From the NCBI GenBank assembly GCA_018242185.1, contig JAFECK010000011.1:1-42440 (forward strand): 42,440 nt of DNA. Reading direction: 5' to 3'. Each line of letters opens with the position of its first letter. Position 1 is the first letter of the stretch. The notes under the pieces were generated by a model. That model was not told where the DNA came from, did no database searches, and saw only the letters and a program-made list of their open reading frames with translations. Positions 24,384-33,760 of the stretch are shown one piece after another. The DNA is from Pseudomonadota bacterium. Lineage in GTDB: Bacteria; Pseudomonadota; Alphaproteobacteria; Rickettsiales; Midichloriaceae. The translations under genes were made by a program, and so were the position numbers.

Positions 24384-25994
24384 ATGACCGCTAGAATACT
24401 GATCGTCGATGATACGGTTTTCAACGTCAAACTCTTGGATGCTAGGTTAAAACAAGAATATTATGAAATTTTTACCGCAACCAGCGGAATGGAAGGGATT
24501 CAAATAGCTAAAGAAGTGCATCCTGATATCATTTTGCTTGATGTAATGATGCCTATTATGGATGGGATGGAGACGGCTCGCCGCTTGCGTGCTGATCCCG
24601 ATACCACCTATATCCCCATCATCATGATTACTGCGCTGGACGGCCAAGATGACCGAGTGCGTGGGTTAGAGGCTGGGGCGGATGATTTTGTGAGTAAACC
24701 CGTGGATGAGCAGGGGTTGATTGCCCGTATTAAGTCGTTACTGCGCCTTAAGTTCATGATGGATGAGTTGATTTTGCGGGATAAGACTGCTGTACAATTC
24801 GGCATTGCTGAGCAGCCTACTATGGACGTGAGCCGCAGCGTTGATGGGGCGAGCGTCCTTTTAATCGAAGACGATATGGCGCTAAGCAAGAAGATACATG
24901 ATGTATTGCAGAGCAAGGGCATCAAGGTGGAGGATTGCGCCAACCCCAATACTGCTATTGAACAGGCTGAGCAGCATGATTATAGCGTGATTATCGTCAA
25001 CTCTCAGGTGATGGGAACTGATGGTCTGCGCATCTGTTCGCATCTTAAAAGCCATGAGGCATTGCGCAACGTCCCTATACTACTAACTGTTGATGCTGAC
25101 AATAAAGGCATTATCATGCGTGGTTTGGAGATAGGGGTGAACGACTATATTACCACGCCGATTGAAGTGAACGAGCTAGTGGCAAGGGTGAGCACGCAAA
25201 TCCGCCGCCGACGTTATCAAGATATCTTGCGGCACCAATACACCCAAAGTATATCTATGTCAGTAATAGACCAGCTTACAGGCCTTTATAACCGTAGATA
25301 TTTGGACATCCACTTAGACGCGTTAGTGCGCAGAGCACATGAAATGAACCGCAACTTATCGCTTATGATACTGGATCTAGACCACTTTAAGGAAGTTAAC
25401 GATACTTATGGCCACCAGAGCGGGGACGCCATTTTGAAGGAGTTGGGGCAAAGGGTTATGGGGAGTGTGCGGGTGACGGATTTGTGCGCACGTTATGGGG
25501 GCGAAGAATTCGTTGTTTTGATGTCTGATACTGATGAAAGTACGGCTATGACTATAGCCGAGAGGATGCGGCACGCGATAGCCGATAGGCCGATGCCAAT
25601 TGTAGTTCCACCTGGTCAGATTACTAAAACCGGCAGTATAGGTGTTGCTGGACTTAGAGAAGGGGAGAGCGCTGCCGCGCTGCTAGGTAGGGCGGATAAC
25701 CTGCTGTATTACGCGAAAGATGGTGGTAGGAATAGGGTGGTGAACTATGCTATAGCGCTTGAAGATATATCCAGCGGCAGAGTTGTGCCAAAGCCAGGCG
25801 ATTCTATCTTGGCGTCTAGCAAGACATCTGCGCCGCAAAGCTCCAAAACTCCTGTTAATGCGCCGACAGCGCCTTCACCTAAAGATATAGTGCAAAATAA
25901 AGAGGAGGCCGGCACGGCCAGTAAAGCTTCTGCTCCAACAGCGTCAGTACAGCAAGAGACAAAGCCCGCCAGCTCTAGCGGTGATTCATGGTGA
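24384..25994 (+). CDS. pleD: PleD-type diguanylate cyclase response regulator
   Basis: PleD makes cyclic di-GMP when phosphorylated and controls polar development in alphaproteobacteria. The 536-residue protein has receiver 1 with phosphoacceptor Asp53 (IILLDVMMP). A second, adaptor receiver (about 155-275) has Asn206 at the acceptor position. The GGDEF domain holds GGEEF at 372-376 and DQLTGLYNRRY. The inhibitory I-site RVTD (363-366) lies five residues before GGEEF, so product inhibition should be retained. After residue 466 there is an unusual tail of about 70 residues rich in Ser, Ala, Pro and Lys; classical PleD ends near 455. It ends 14 bases from convergent HU/IHF. Confidence 0.95.
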   Translation: MTARILIVDDTVFNVKLLDARLKQEYYEIFTATSGMEGIQIAKEVHPDIILLDVMMPIMDGMETARRLRADPDTTYIPIIMITALDGQDDRVRGLEAGADDFVSKPVDEQGLIARIKSLLRLKFMMDELILRDKTAVQFGIAEQPTMDVSRSVDGASVLLIEDDMALSKKIHDVLQSKGIKVEDCANPNTAIEQAEQHDYSVIIVNSQVMGTDGLRICSHLKSHEALRNVPILLTVDADNKGIIMRGLEIGVNDYITTPIEVNELVARVSTQIRRRRYQDILRHQYTQSISMSVIDQLTGLYNRRYLDIHLDALVRRAHEMNRNLSLMILDLDHFKEVNDTYGHQSGDAILKELGQRVMGSVRVTDLCARYGGEEFVVLMSDTDESTAMTIAERMRHAIADRPMPIVVPPGQITKTGSIGVAGLREGESAAALLGRADNLLYYAKDGGRNRVVNYAIALEDISSGRVVPKPGDSILASSKTSAPQSSKTPVNAPTAPSPKDIVQNKEEAGTASKASAPTASVQQETKPASSSGDSW

Positions 25995-26008
25995 GCTAAA
26001 CCGGCGGA

Positions 26009-26341
26009 TCACTTGTTGCTTATGCCCGCGCGTATATTGTCATCTATCCGTTTTTTTAAGGCTGGGTATGCCTTAAACCGTGCGGCCTGTTTAGCTCTCA
26101 CTATATTATTGGTTAAGGTTTTTGGGTTGTATGATAGGCGCGCTTTCCGTTGTGCGATATAAAAGCGACCAAAATCACGCACTCTTACCTGATTCTGCGC
26201 CAGCAATCCTTGGATGAGCGCTCCTATAATGGAGTCGACGATGATATGAGAATTATTAGCGCTCAAACCCAAATCTCTGCTAATCGCTTTAGCAAGATCT
26301 GATCTAGTAATGCTTCTTCGTGCTCCCAATTTATGGCTCAT
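26009..26341 (-). CDS. HU/IHF-family DNA-binding protein
   Basis: This 110-residue protein is a nucleoid-associated DNA-bending protein. The dimerisation helices (SITRSDLAKAISRDLGLS) and the strand-turn VRVRDFGRFYIAQRKARLSYNPKT are typical. The DNA-intercalating arm keeps the proline of the NP motif, and the C-terminal helix FKAYPALKKRI closes the fold. The basic N-terminal extension (MSHKLGARR) and the IHF-like arm suggest an IHF subunit rather than HU, but alpha and beta cannot be separated by eye. A TATAAT-like box on the minus strand at 26392-26397 lies about 50 bases upstream. It is convergent with pleD. Confidence 0.88.
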   Translation of the reverse strand: MSHKLGARRSITRSDLAKAISRDLGLSANNSHIIVDSIIGALIQGLLAQNQVRVRDFGRFYIAQRKARLSYNPKTLTNNIVRAKQAARFKAYPALKKRIDDNIRAGISNK

Positions 26342-26584
26342 TTCAAGCTACCCCTTAAAGGACTTCTAACTTGTTTGGACCCTAACACAATATTATATGA
26401 GGCACAAGCTCCATATGATACGATTGAAATGCTAGAACACATAGCGATATAAGTAAGAGCTATAGCCCATCAGACTACTGGTCAAGTGCGTACCACCGTA
26501 GATAGATGGGAAAATTTGCACCCAAGACAGCTGAGTCAGTTCGCAATCGCGCCACATGATCGCTATACAGCTCAAGAAACACCT

Positions 26585-26815
26585 TTAACAATCCCTACAA
26601 GCGTCTTCTCGTTGTCTTTCCTGGACCGTAGCGCTAACTTCTCTCAACATATTAGGCTCAATATTGGTGACAACCGGTTGTTCGTTAATAAAATGACTCA
26701 CAAATGCTTCTAACTGTTCCCCCATACGAAAACCAAAAGATATGCCGGTTGCAGTTAAAAGCAACTGAATAACTCTGGCTGTTTGGCTTGTTTGATCATC
26801 TATTTTGTGTTCCAT
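26585..26815 (-). CDS. small hypothetical protein
   Basis: A 76-residue ORF starts 27 bases after the stop of the large multipass protein, on the same strand. It begins MEHKIDDQTSQTARVIQLLL, has one amphipathic to hydrophobic stretch (about 13-31), and ends in a charged segment with two cysteines. No ribosome site is evident and no family is recognised. Position and composition make it plausible as the second gene of a two-gene unit. The region between it and the HU/IHF start (26342-26584) holds nothing else I can identify. Confidence 0.45.
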   Translation of the reverse strand: MEHKIDDQTSQTARVIQLLLTATGISFGFRMGEQLEAFVSHFINEQPVVTNIEPNMLREVSATVQERQREDACRDC

Positions 26816-26842
26816 GTTTTTACCATAATTACGTTACAAGCA

Positions 26843-29227
26843 TTACATCGCCATATCTGGCTCTCTATGGCCGCTTTGCTTCATCATCCCTAATAATTTT
26901 GCGTATGCTTCGGAAAGGGCAAATATTATGTTTTCTGCCACCTCTATCCCTGTTGCTCCAATGCAGCCCCAGATGGACAATGCGGTGGTGTGCCCATCCT
27001 TGATATGGTGGCTGTAATCAGCCACCACCTTATCAATCGCGGCGCCGTTGACGTAATAAAATAATTGGTCGAAAGCAAAGACAAGGCTGCCAATACCCCA
27101 CTCAGTGAGTTTGTAGTGCGGTTTGTGTATTAGAGTCTTCCAATTATCTGAACGACTTGTAGACACTATCAGGTCATAACCCACAGCTCTTAAGAAACCT
27201 ATGGTTAAGCCGGTCAAGATATGCACTGCCATATAGCATAGCACCTGGTCTATAGCTGGGTTGATTAGCACTGCTCCAGCTTCCACTATTAGCTTCTGAT
27301 AGAGAGTTTGGGTTAGGGCAAAACGCATGGTATACTTACTCATCTCAACTAGGAAACGCCATAATATCTCTATGGTAGTGAAGTTTTTATCACTCAACGC
27401 GTCTTTTTGGGAGCTGGCTTGATAAAGCCGCTTATAAATGTGATCCATACCAACAAAGACAAAGCTCATACAGAACGCAAAGGATAAAGTGTAAGCAAAG
27501 TGTGCGCCAGTTGTCTCTTCATACCAACTCAAAAAGGCTTTCAATACATCTTGCGAATCTAACCAGTCGGACACCAACTTATAAGTCTCGCTAGCGAGCA
27601 CGAGGTTGAAAGCATTAGCGATCATCAAGGAGCCAAATAAGTTGCTGAAGATATCAAATACGAAGCTGTTCCATTCATACCTAATCCGATTCTTTTTGTC
27701 GAGTCTTGGGAAAAGGTTATACAGAGTCCCTATATAGTTCCGCTCATCATCGTTATCCTCATCACCTACCGTGCCATAATAAGTCACAAAGCGCTTCTTC
27801 TCTTTCATATTATACAATATTGGCATTGCCACGAGGTATATCAGGAAGCCCCATAATCCAGGTAAATGCGGCGCAAAACCTATCGGCATAGACATATATC
27901 CACCTACTGGGCTAGCAGTATATAAGGACGCGCTCATAGTAAAGCCGACGCAAGCTGCTAACGCCATAACGCTTATGGATAGGTCTAATTTCTTCTTCCA
28001 GTTCATGTTGGAGCCATCCGATTCCTTAGCGTCAGAAAGAGCAGGGAGGACAAACTGCTTCGTGATAGCATCAACCGCGCTAATTGCAGTACCTAATAGC
28101 ATTGCATTCCACACATTTGCTTCTCCTATAATGTGTATAGGAAGCATTGGGTATAACACCATACCTAAAGAGGCGGCTATGGCAACTCTAAATGCCCTAT
28201 TGCCCCATTCTTCAGCTGCATCTTTTGCTTTTGCATCATATCTGTCCTGGCCTTTGGCTACATCTTCTACGAAGTATTTTAGGCCATAGCCTAAGCCACC
28301 CAAAGCAAAGTTTAGGTAATGAGAAGTTATAACGTATGGGAGCCATAGCTGCACCATCATAACTGAGGTTTGGCTAGCCACTTGCAATACAGACACCTGC
28401 CTTAAGTAATCTTCTCGTTTTTTACTGAATTCTTTGCCGTGCTTCCGGTCGCCGGCGAAGAAACGGTTCACCATGAAGCTGGACATTCTGTCAGATAATA
28501 CAACCATCATAGGTCCTACTATTGCCATACCTATAGTTCTGCTTATCAGTCTAGCAGGAGTATAGAGAACGCCTCTAACTTCTATGCTGCCATCGGGTAG
28601 TAAAGTTCTATAAGATGCTATAACTCCGCCTTTAAAAGTGGTGATATGGAATAGCCTGCGCACCATCACTTCCCACTGAGATGTGCTAAACACTGCCAAT
28701 GAAGCGATTAAAACAGATTGCGCAGTAATTGTTTGTAATAACCGTGCTACATCCCGAGACATGTACTGTCCGTGGGGGTTATTAGTACCATTAGCTGCAG
28801 TGATGCCAGAGAGGCTCAATATTTTTGTTCCACCGCTCAACAAGAAATGCAGACCTACAGCAGTCACGAAAGGTAACTGGGCAACAGAGGCGGGCAGGGC
28901 AGTGGACAGCAGCATAGACGGGATTAAAAAGCTTGCCAGGCCGTCTAAATACCAGCCAAGCCGCAATGCATTCCGTGCGACCGGGTTTTCGGGGCGCTCA
29001 TAATCTGCTCCTTCTGGCTTATGAGCTTTTGCTAGCAAGATAGAGTTAAAGGCATGCTGTAGCAGTTCCTCCTGTCTTTTAAACTGTTTTTGTAATTCAG
29101 CTTTAATAGCTTGCTCTTCGGCCGTTGTGTTCTTAGCGCGCAGCAGGGAGACGCCACTTGATACGGTGCTGGCGATACCGCTGAATAAGTTAGGCAACAT
29201 ACCTAGCGATGACGTGTCATTCAGCAT
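26843..29227 (-). CDS. large multipass membrane protein of unknown family
   Basis: This 794-residue protein has many hydrophobic segments spread along its length, roughly a dozen or more. Examples are AFSLVF-type helices near the C-terminus and long runs such as FLIYLVAMPILYNM and FAYTLSFAFCMSFVFVGMD. Charged loops lie between them, and the N-terminal region of about 60 residues is soluble and helical. I could not match it to a known transporter family, and no typical motif (Walker, MFS, RND) is visible. The start at 29227 is supported by a perfect GAGGAGG five bases upstream; the longer frame lacks one. Size and topology suggest a transporter or a structural envelope protein. Confidence 0.8.
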   Translation of the reverse strand: MLNDTSSLGMLPNLFSGIASTVSSGVSLLRAKNTTAEEQAIKAELQKQFKRQEELLQHAFNSILLAKAHKPEGADYERPENPVARNALRLGWYLDGLASFLIPSMLLSTALPASVAQLPFVTAVGLHFLLSGGTKILSLSGITAANGTNNPHGQYMSRDVARLLQTITAQSVLIASLAVFSTSQWEVMVRRLFHITTFKGGVIASYRTLLPDGSIEVRGVLYTPARLISRTIGMAIVGPMMVVLSDRMSSFMVNRFFAGDRKHGKEFSKKREDYLRQVSVLQVASQTSVMMVQLWLPYVITSHYLNFALGGLGYGLKYFVEDVAKGQDRYDAKAKDAAEEWGNRAFRVAIAASLGMVLYPMLPIHIIGEANVWNAMLLGTAISAVDAITKQFVLPALSDAKESDGSNMNWKKKLDLSISVMALAACVGFTMSASLYTASPVGGYMSMPIGFAPHLPGLWGFLIYLVAMPILYNMKEKKRFVTYYGTVGDEDNDDERNYIGTLYNLFPRLDKKNRIRYEWNSFVFDIFSNLFGSLMIANAFNLVLASETYKLVSDWLDSQDVLKAFLSWYEETTGAHFAYTLSFAFCMSFVFVGMDHIYKRLYQASSQKDALSDKNFTTIEILWRFLVEMSKYTMRFALTQTLYQKLIVEAGAVLINPAIDQVLCYMAVHILTGLTIGFLRAVGYDLIVSTSRSDNWKTLIHKPHYKLTEWGIGSLVFAFDQLFYYVNGAAIDKVVADYSHHIKDGHTTALSIWGCIGATGIEVAENIIFALSEAYAKLLGMMKQSGHREPDMAM

Positions 29228-29500
29228 AGCAACCTCCTCAAAAGAATTTATAATATATTTCTCGTTTCCGAGCGCGTAGGGGAATTTTACCATGAATAGC
29301 ACTCGGAGGTCAAGAGCAAAAAGCAGCTCTAATGTAGATTTTTTGCGGACAGTGTTATTTTATTAAGACCATTGTCTAACCTATCGTTTTTTATGGAAGT
29401 TCTGACAAAAAAATGCCTCATAAGGATATGCCTAATTATACCATAATGTAGATTATGGAAAATAAAACAGTAGTAAAAAAGCAGTGTTAAACCTTTTTGC

Positions 29501-29528
29501 TTGTCATGATGTGACGACTGTTTATAAT
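29501..29528 (+). promoter_or_regulatory. near-consensus promoter with overlapping palindrome
   Basis: TTGTCA (29501-29506) and TATAAT (29523-29528) are 16 bases apart, 71 bases before the KefB start. The -35 overlaps the dyad GTCA-TGATG-TGAC (29503-29515), which could be an operator. The rest of the 370-base divergent region (29228-29599) shows no gene; the poly-T and poly-A stretches near 29340-29410 are unremarkable. Confidence 0.7.
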
Positions 29529-29599
29529 GTAAATCTCTAGGTTTGGTAATGTAATCAATCTTACGAGACTGCGGTGCGATTTTTTAAAGGTGGCTAGTT

Positions 29600-31423
29600 A
29601 TGCAAGAGATGGATTATTTAAGAGATATCCTTGTGATATTGGCTTCGTCTATTCTGATTATTGTACTATTCCGTCGCATGCGTCTAAGCCCTGTGCTAGG
29701 CTACCTAATTGGTGGTGCTGTAATTGGAAAGCACGGCTACGATGTGATATTAGACCCAAGTCAAACCCATTTCCTTGGTGAGCTTGGCATAGTATTCTTG
29801 CTATTTATGATTGGATTAGAGCTAACTTTTGAACGTTTGATTAAAATGCGCCGCCATGTATTTGGTTTTGGCGGTTTACAGCTGGTTCTAACAACTATAC
29901 CTATTACCTTGGCCATCCAGCACTACCTAGAGTTAGAAAGTTCTGTTGCTATGGTTTTTGGCGCCGCTTTAACATTGTCTTCCACGGCGATAGTATTGCA
30001 AGTGTTGGCTGAATCCCAACGGCAGTCTACGCAAGTTGGTCGGCTCTCGCTTTCTGTGCTACTGATGCAAGATTTGGCTGTAGTGCCATTACTTGCCATT
30101 CTTCCGCTGCTCACCGAGACCAAACGAGATATAGTAAATATTTTAGGGGTCGCAGCATTAAAGGCATTGATCGCGATTATTGGCATTACAATACTGGGCA
30201 GGCTATTTTTGCGCCCTATGTTCTCCTTTATCAGTAGTGTTAAAAGCGATGAAGTATATGTGCCAACCACCCTACTCCTGGTGTTAAGTGCCGCTGTAGC
30301 AACGAGTAACCTTGGGTTATCTACCGCTATGGGGGCATTTATTGCTGGATTGTTGATTGCTGAAACTGAGTATCGCAATAAAGTAGAAAATAGCATTATG
30401 CCATTCAAAAGCTTACTGCTCGGGCTTTTCTTTATGAGCGTGGGGATGTCAATAGATGGCCACTTTATTTTAGATAACTTGTTGAACCTAGTAATGGCAG
30501 CATTTATACTGCTTTTGGTTAAGGGAGTCATCATATTTATGCTTTGCAAGGTATTCCGCTTCCAATGGGGAGCCTCATTGCACTCTTCATTTTTGCTCTC
30601 ACAAGGCAGTGAATTTGGTTTTGTACTTATTGGGCTGGCTAGTCAACAAGAGATTATTGGAAATTACGAAGCACAGTTTTTGCTCATGGTTATTGCAATT
30701 ACTATGGCGGTGACTCCAGTGTTGTCCATACTAGGTGGATATTTGGAAGATAGGATAGATTCTTTGGAAAGTATGGATGCTAACATGGAGTTTAAGGGTA
30801 TCAGCGACTTGGATGGCCATGTGATTATTGCTGGGTTTGGCCGAGTAGGAAGAGTGGTAGCTTATATGCTTGCCGCTGAAAGAATTAATTATGTGGCCGT
30901 TGAGAGTAATGCTGCTCTGGTAAAAAAGGCGCGCCACCAGGGTTTCCCGATATATCATGGAGATTTGAGTGACTTAGACACCTTACGCTCAGTTGGGGCA
31001 CAGAGGGCTAATGCAGCTATTTTGACCATGGATGACAAAATATCTTTACGCAAAGCTGTTAAGAATGTTGCCGTTCATTATAAAAATGTGCGTATTATGG
31101 CGAGAGTTGAGGACTATCGTCACGGTAGTGGAATACGTAAACTTGGTGCGACCATTACTGTACCTGCTACTATTGAGATAGGATTGCAGCTTGGTGGTGC
31201 GTCTTTACGCATGCTTGGTATACCTGAGCACGAAATATTGGCGATGAAAGAGCGGGTTCGACAGAATGACTATTCGTTAACCCATGAGATTGAGCTGTTC
31301 AGAGGGATAACGCAGGCGAATGTGATTAATCACTTAAAGAACAATGAAGATGACAATAACAATAGCACTGATTCTGCAGATGCAGGAAATCAGGGTAAAA
31401 ACAGTAATAATGGGATTGGTTAA
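29600..31423 (+). CDS. kefB: KefB/KefC-type K+/H+ antiporter with RCK domain
   Basis: This 607-residue protein belongs to the CPA2 monovalent cation/proton antiporter family. About twelve transmembrane helices fill residues 5-385. The family regions GYLIGGAVIGKHG, FLLFMIGLELTFERL and SSTAIVLQVLAES are visible. Residues 405-520 form a TrkA-N/RCK nucleotide-binding domain (HVIIAGFGRVGRVVAYMLAAE). The last ~40 residues are Asn/Asp-rich and disordered. AAGGTGG is six bases before the ATG. A near-consensus promoter lies upstream, and nhaA starts two bases after the stop, so the genes share a transcript. The partner glutathione-sensing ancillary protein KefF/KefG is not present. Confidence 0.93.
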   Translation: MQEMDYLRDILVILASSILIIVLFRRMRLSPVLGYLIGGAVIGKHGYDVILDPSQTHFLGELGIVFLLFMIGLELTFERLIKMRRHVFGFGGLQLVLTTIPITLAIQHYLELESSVAMVFGAALTLSSTAIVLQVLAESQRQSTQVGRLSLSVLLMQDLAVVPLLAILPLLTETKRDIVNILGVAALKALIAIIGITILGRLFLRPMFSFISSVKSDEVYVPTTLLLVLSAAVATSNLGLSTAMGAFIAGLLIAETEYRNKVENSIMPFKSLLLGLFFMSVGMSIDGHFILDNLLNLVMAAFILLLVKGVIIFMLCKVFRFQWGASLHSSFLLSQGSEFGFVLIGLASQQEIIGNYEAQFLLMVIAITMAVTPVLSILGGYLEDRIDSLESMDANMEFKGISDLDGHVIIAGFGRVGRVVAYMLAAERINYVAVESNAALVKKARHQGFPIYHGDLSDLDTLRSVGAQRANAAILTMDDKISLRKAVKNVAVHYKNVRIMARVEDYRHGSGIRKLGATITVPATIEIGLQLGGASLRMLGIPEHEILAMKERVRQNDYSLTHEIELFRGITQANVINHLKNNEDDNNNSTDSADAGNQGKNSNNGIG

Positions 31424-31425
31424 TT

Positions 31426-32649
31426 ATGATTGTCAAGATTACCAATCACATCTTAGCCTTCTGCCAAAACGTTGCTGAAAAAGGCATGTTGTTATTGCTT
31501 GCTGTGTTTATAGCCATTATTCTTTCTAATTCCGCATATAGTGAGCTATATAAGGCGTTTACAACAAGTGAGATCACTATCACAGCTGGATCCCTACACT
31601 TATCAATGTCTTTGAAAGATTGGGTGAATGATTTCCTTATGGCAATTTTCTTCATGATAGTAGGTATGGAGATGAAGCGGGAGATAATCGAAGGGCATCT
31701 AAATACATGGAGTGCGCGCGCCCTGCCCTTTATTGCGGCTTTGATGGGTGTACTTACTCCTATGTCTATCTTTGTGATGTATAATCAGCATAATCCTGAT
31801 GTATTAGATGGTTGGGCAATCCCTGTAGCCACTGACATAGCTTTTGCCCTATCTATACTTGCCATCATTGGTCGAGGTATCCCAGACTCTTTACGGGTAT
31901 TTTTAGCGGCGTTGGCAATTATTGATGATCTTATGGCGGTGGTCATCATAGCGTTCTGGTATAGCGCAAGCATTGAGATACTATATATAATAGCTATTTG
32001 CGCTATTATGCTAACCATTTTTTTATTAAACAGACTCCAGTATTCTGGCATCTTTATACATATAATATTGGCTTTGCTGCTGTGGTACAGCTTTTATTGC
32101 TCTGGGGTGCACGCTACAGTAAGTGGCGTGTGCATGGGTTTTTTGATGCCGCTATATAGGGGTAAGGATAACAGCTCCCCACTCGTATCTACAGAGCGGG
32201 TATTAGCCCCATATTCTGCATATTTCATCTTACCTCTTTTTGCTTTTGTTAATAGCGGAATAGATTTGAGCTTCTTCTCCGTAGAACAGTTGAGTAACAG
32301 TATTACTGCTGGTGTTGCTATAGGGTTGTTTTTGGGGAAACAAATCGGTGTATTTGGCGCGGTTTGGCTAATGGTACGCTTTGGTTTTGCTAAGCTACCA
32401 CTGCATGCTAATTATGGGCAGATGTATGCAGTGGCAGTGTTATGCGGAATCGGCTTCACTATGAGCATGTTTATTAATATTTTGGCGTATGACTCCACGC
32501 CTATGTACCAAACATATGCGCAGCTTGGAGTTATTCTAGGTTCAGCTCTTTCTGTGTTATGGGCAAGCATAGTGCTATATATGGCGCGCTACAGTATAAA
32601 AGGTTCCCTACTCACTGGAGTGCAAGCAAAACAGGCAGCACAAGAATGA
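31426..32649 (+). CDS. nhaA: Na+/H+ antiporter NhaA
   Basis: NhaA exports one Na+ for two protons and adjusts cytoplasmic pH. The 407-residue protein has about twelve helices. The ion-binding aspartates are present: Asp137 in PVATDIAFAL, and Asp167-Asp168 in AALAIIDDLMAVVII, matching Asp133, Asp163 and Asp164 of Escherichia coli. GVHATVSGVCMGFLMP and LCGIGFTMSMFI are also diagnostic. It begins two bases after kefB and overlaps sua5 by 4 bases (ATGA), so all three genes should be co-translated. Confidence 0.96.
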   Translation: MIVKITNHILAFCQNVAEKGMLLLLAVFIAIILSNSAYSELYKAFTTSEITITAGSLHLSMSLKDWVNDFLMAIFFMIVGMEMKREIIEGHLNTWSARALPFIAALMGVLTPMSIFVMYNQHNPDVLDGWAIPVATDIAFALSILAIIGRGIPDSLRVFLAALAIIDDLMAVVIIAFWYSASIEILYIIAICAIMLTIFLLNRLQYSGIFIHIILALLLWYSFYCSGVHATVSGVCMGFLMPLYRGKDNSSPLVSTERVLAPYSAYFILPLFAFVNSGIDLSFFSVEQLSNSITAGVAIGLFLGKQIGVFGAVWLMVRFGFAKLPLHANYGQMYAVAVLCGIGFTMSMFINILAYDSTPMYQTYAQLGVILGSALSVLWASIVLYMARYSIKGSLLTGVQAKQAAQE

Positions 32650-33284
32650 CTGAGATTTTAAAGCACGATCATGAAGGATTATCAAGAGCTGCAATGCTAA
32701 TGTTTCAAGGAGAAGTAATAGTAACTCCCACGGATACTATATATGGTTTAAGCTGCGACGCTAGCAATATAGCGGCGATAAATAAAGTGTATGCTTTAAA
32801 AGAAAGGTCCCATGACAAAGTCATGCCTATCTTCGTATCCAGCTTGGAAGAAGCTATGAAAATAGCTTATTTTCCAGAAGGAGCTGTAATGTTGGCTAAG
32901 AAATTTTGGCCTGGACCGTTAACACTGGTATTAAAAGGGCGTACAGAAGCGCTACTTGGTAATACACAGCGCGGTATAGGTCATCTGTGCATGGAAGATG
33001 GGACGCTCGCGATTAGGGTGTCTAGCAGCGATACTATAACCGCATTATTGAAGCTGTTAAAACGGCCGATGATAACTACTAGTGCTAACAAAAGTGGGCA
33101 GGATCCACTATCAGATCCAACCAAAATTGCTGTTGTTTTCGGTCCAGCCCTGGCGGCGGTATTACGGGATCATAAGACAAGTGCTACAGAGCTGCTTGGT
33201 GCTCAAGCTTCCACTATAGTGCGCTGTTTGGAAGGCAAAGAAATTGAGGTACTGCGTCAGGGTGCAGTCAATATAAATGGCTAG
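32646..33284 (+). CDS. tsaC: L-threonylcarbamoyladenylate synthase (Sua5/YrdC family)
   Basis: This enzyme makes threonylcarbamoyl-AMP, the donor for the t6A37 modification of ANN-decoding tRNAs. The 212-residue protein is a single YrdC domain with GEVIVTPTDTIYGLSCDA, the KxR segment (YALKERSHDKVMPIFV), FWPGPLTLVLKG, and the SANKSGQDPLSDP motif. It lacks the separate C-terminal Sua5 domain, so TsaC is the better name. The start at 32646 overlaps the nhaA stop; no upstream in-frame start is better. It is the last gene of the kefB-nhaA unit and its end overlaps the convergent small gene by 4 bases. Confidence 0.92.
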   Translation: MTEILKHDHEGLSRAAMLMFQGEVIVTPTDTIYGLSCDASNIAAINKVYALKERSHDKVMPIFVSSLEEAMKIAYFPEGAVMLAKKFWPGPLTLVLKGRTEALLGNTQRGIGHLCMEDGTLAIRVSSSDTITALLKLLKRPMITTSANKSGQDPLSDPTKIAVVFGPALAAVLRDHKTSATELLGAQASTIVRCLEGKEIEVLRQGAVNING

Positions 33285-33625
33285 ATGATAGCCTTATTAC
33301 CTGCCCTGGGCCGGCGCCAAGTGCGACCGCGAGTGAGAACTTTACGAGAGCAGCGACGCACATATGCTGGATCCAACTCAGCACGATCACAAATTAATAG
33401 GAAATTGATGGAATTAGCGCGCAGCCACTTAATAGCCTGCTTTTTATGCATTTTTTCTTCAGTTTTTTTACTTACTCGAGTAGCATCTAATAAAGCCTGC
33501 ATAATCACCGCACGCCATAAAGCCCTATAACTCTTGGAAATTCTATTATGCTTGATATCGTTATAATTGATACCTTGCATGAGTGTTCTGAATAAAGTGC
33601 GTTGCGTTACCATAAGAAATACCAT
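33281..33625 (-). CDS. small basic hypothetical protein
   Basis: This protein of about 114 residues has a conserved-looking core SKSYRALWRAVIMQALLDA, then AIKWLRANSINFLLICDRAELDPAYVRRC and a very basic tail. Short proteins with the pattern LWRAVI-QA-DA / A-WL / DF-xVC-x-A-xLDP-xVR are common in alphaproteobacteria and their phages (from memory), but their function is unknown to me. The start is uncertain: the frame extends to a TTG at 33685 that would add a hydrophobic leader. The ATGs at 33625 and 33613 lack a good ribosome site. It lies between tsaC (convergent, 4-base overlap) and ruvC. Confidence 0.7.
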   Translation of the reverse strand: MVFLMVTQRTLFRTLMQGINYNDIKHNRISKSYRALWRAVIMQALLDATRVSKKTEEKMHKKQAIKWLRANSINFLLICDRAELDPAYVRRCSRKVLTRGRTWRRPRAGNKAII

Positions 33626-33760
33626 GATTGTGATTGTTGTGCTGATGATGAAGGAGAGCTCCACCGGCTGCGCATTGTAATGCAATGCTCTTGATAGTAC
33701 AAGGCATTATTTTAATATAATTTTAAAATATTAATTAGATCTATCTCTTATAAGCGATTC

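Noticed and set aside
26486-26713. 75-codon plus-strand frame
   Set aside because: It overlaps the more plausible minus-strand small gene, has no ribosome site, and shows no recognisable pattern.
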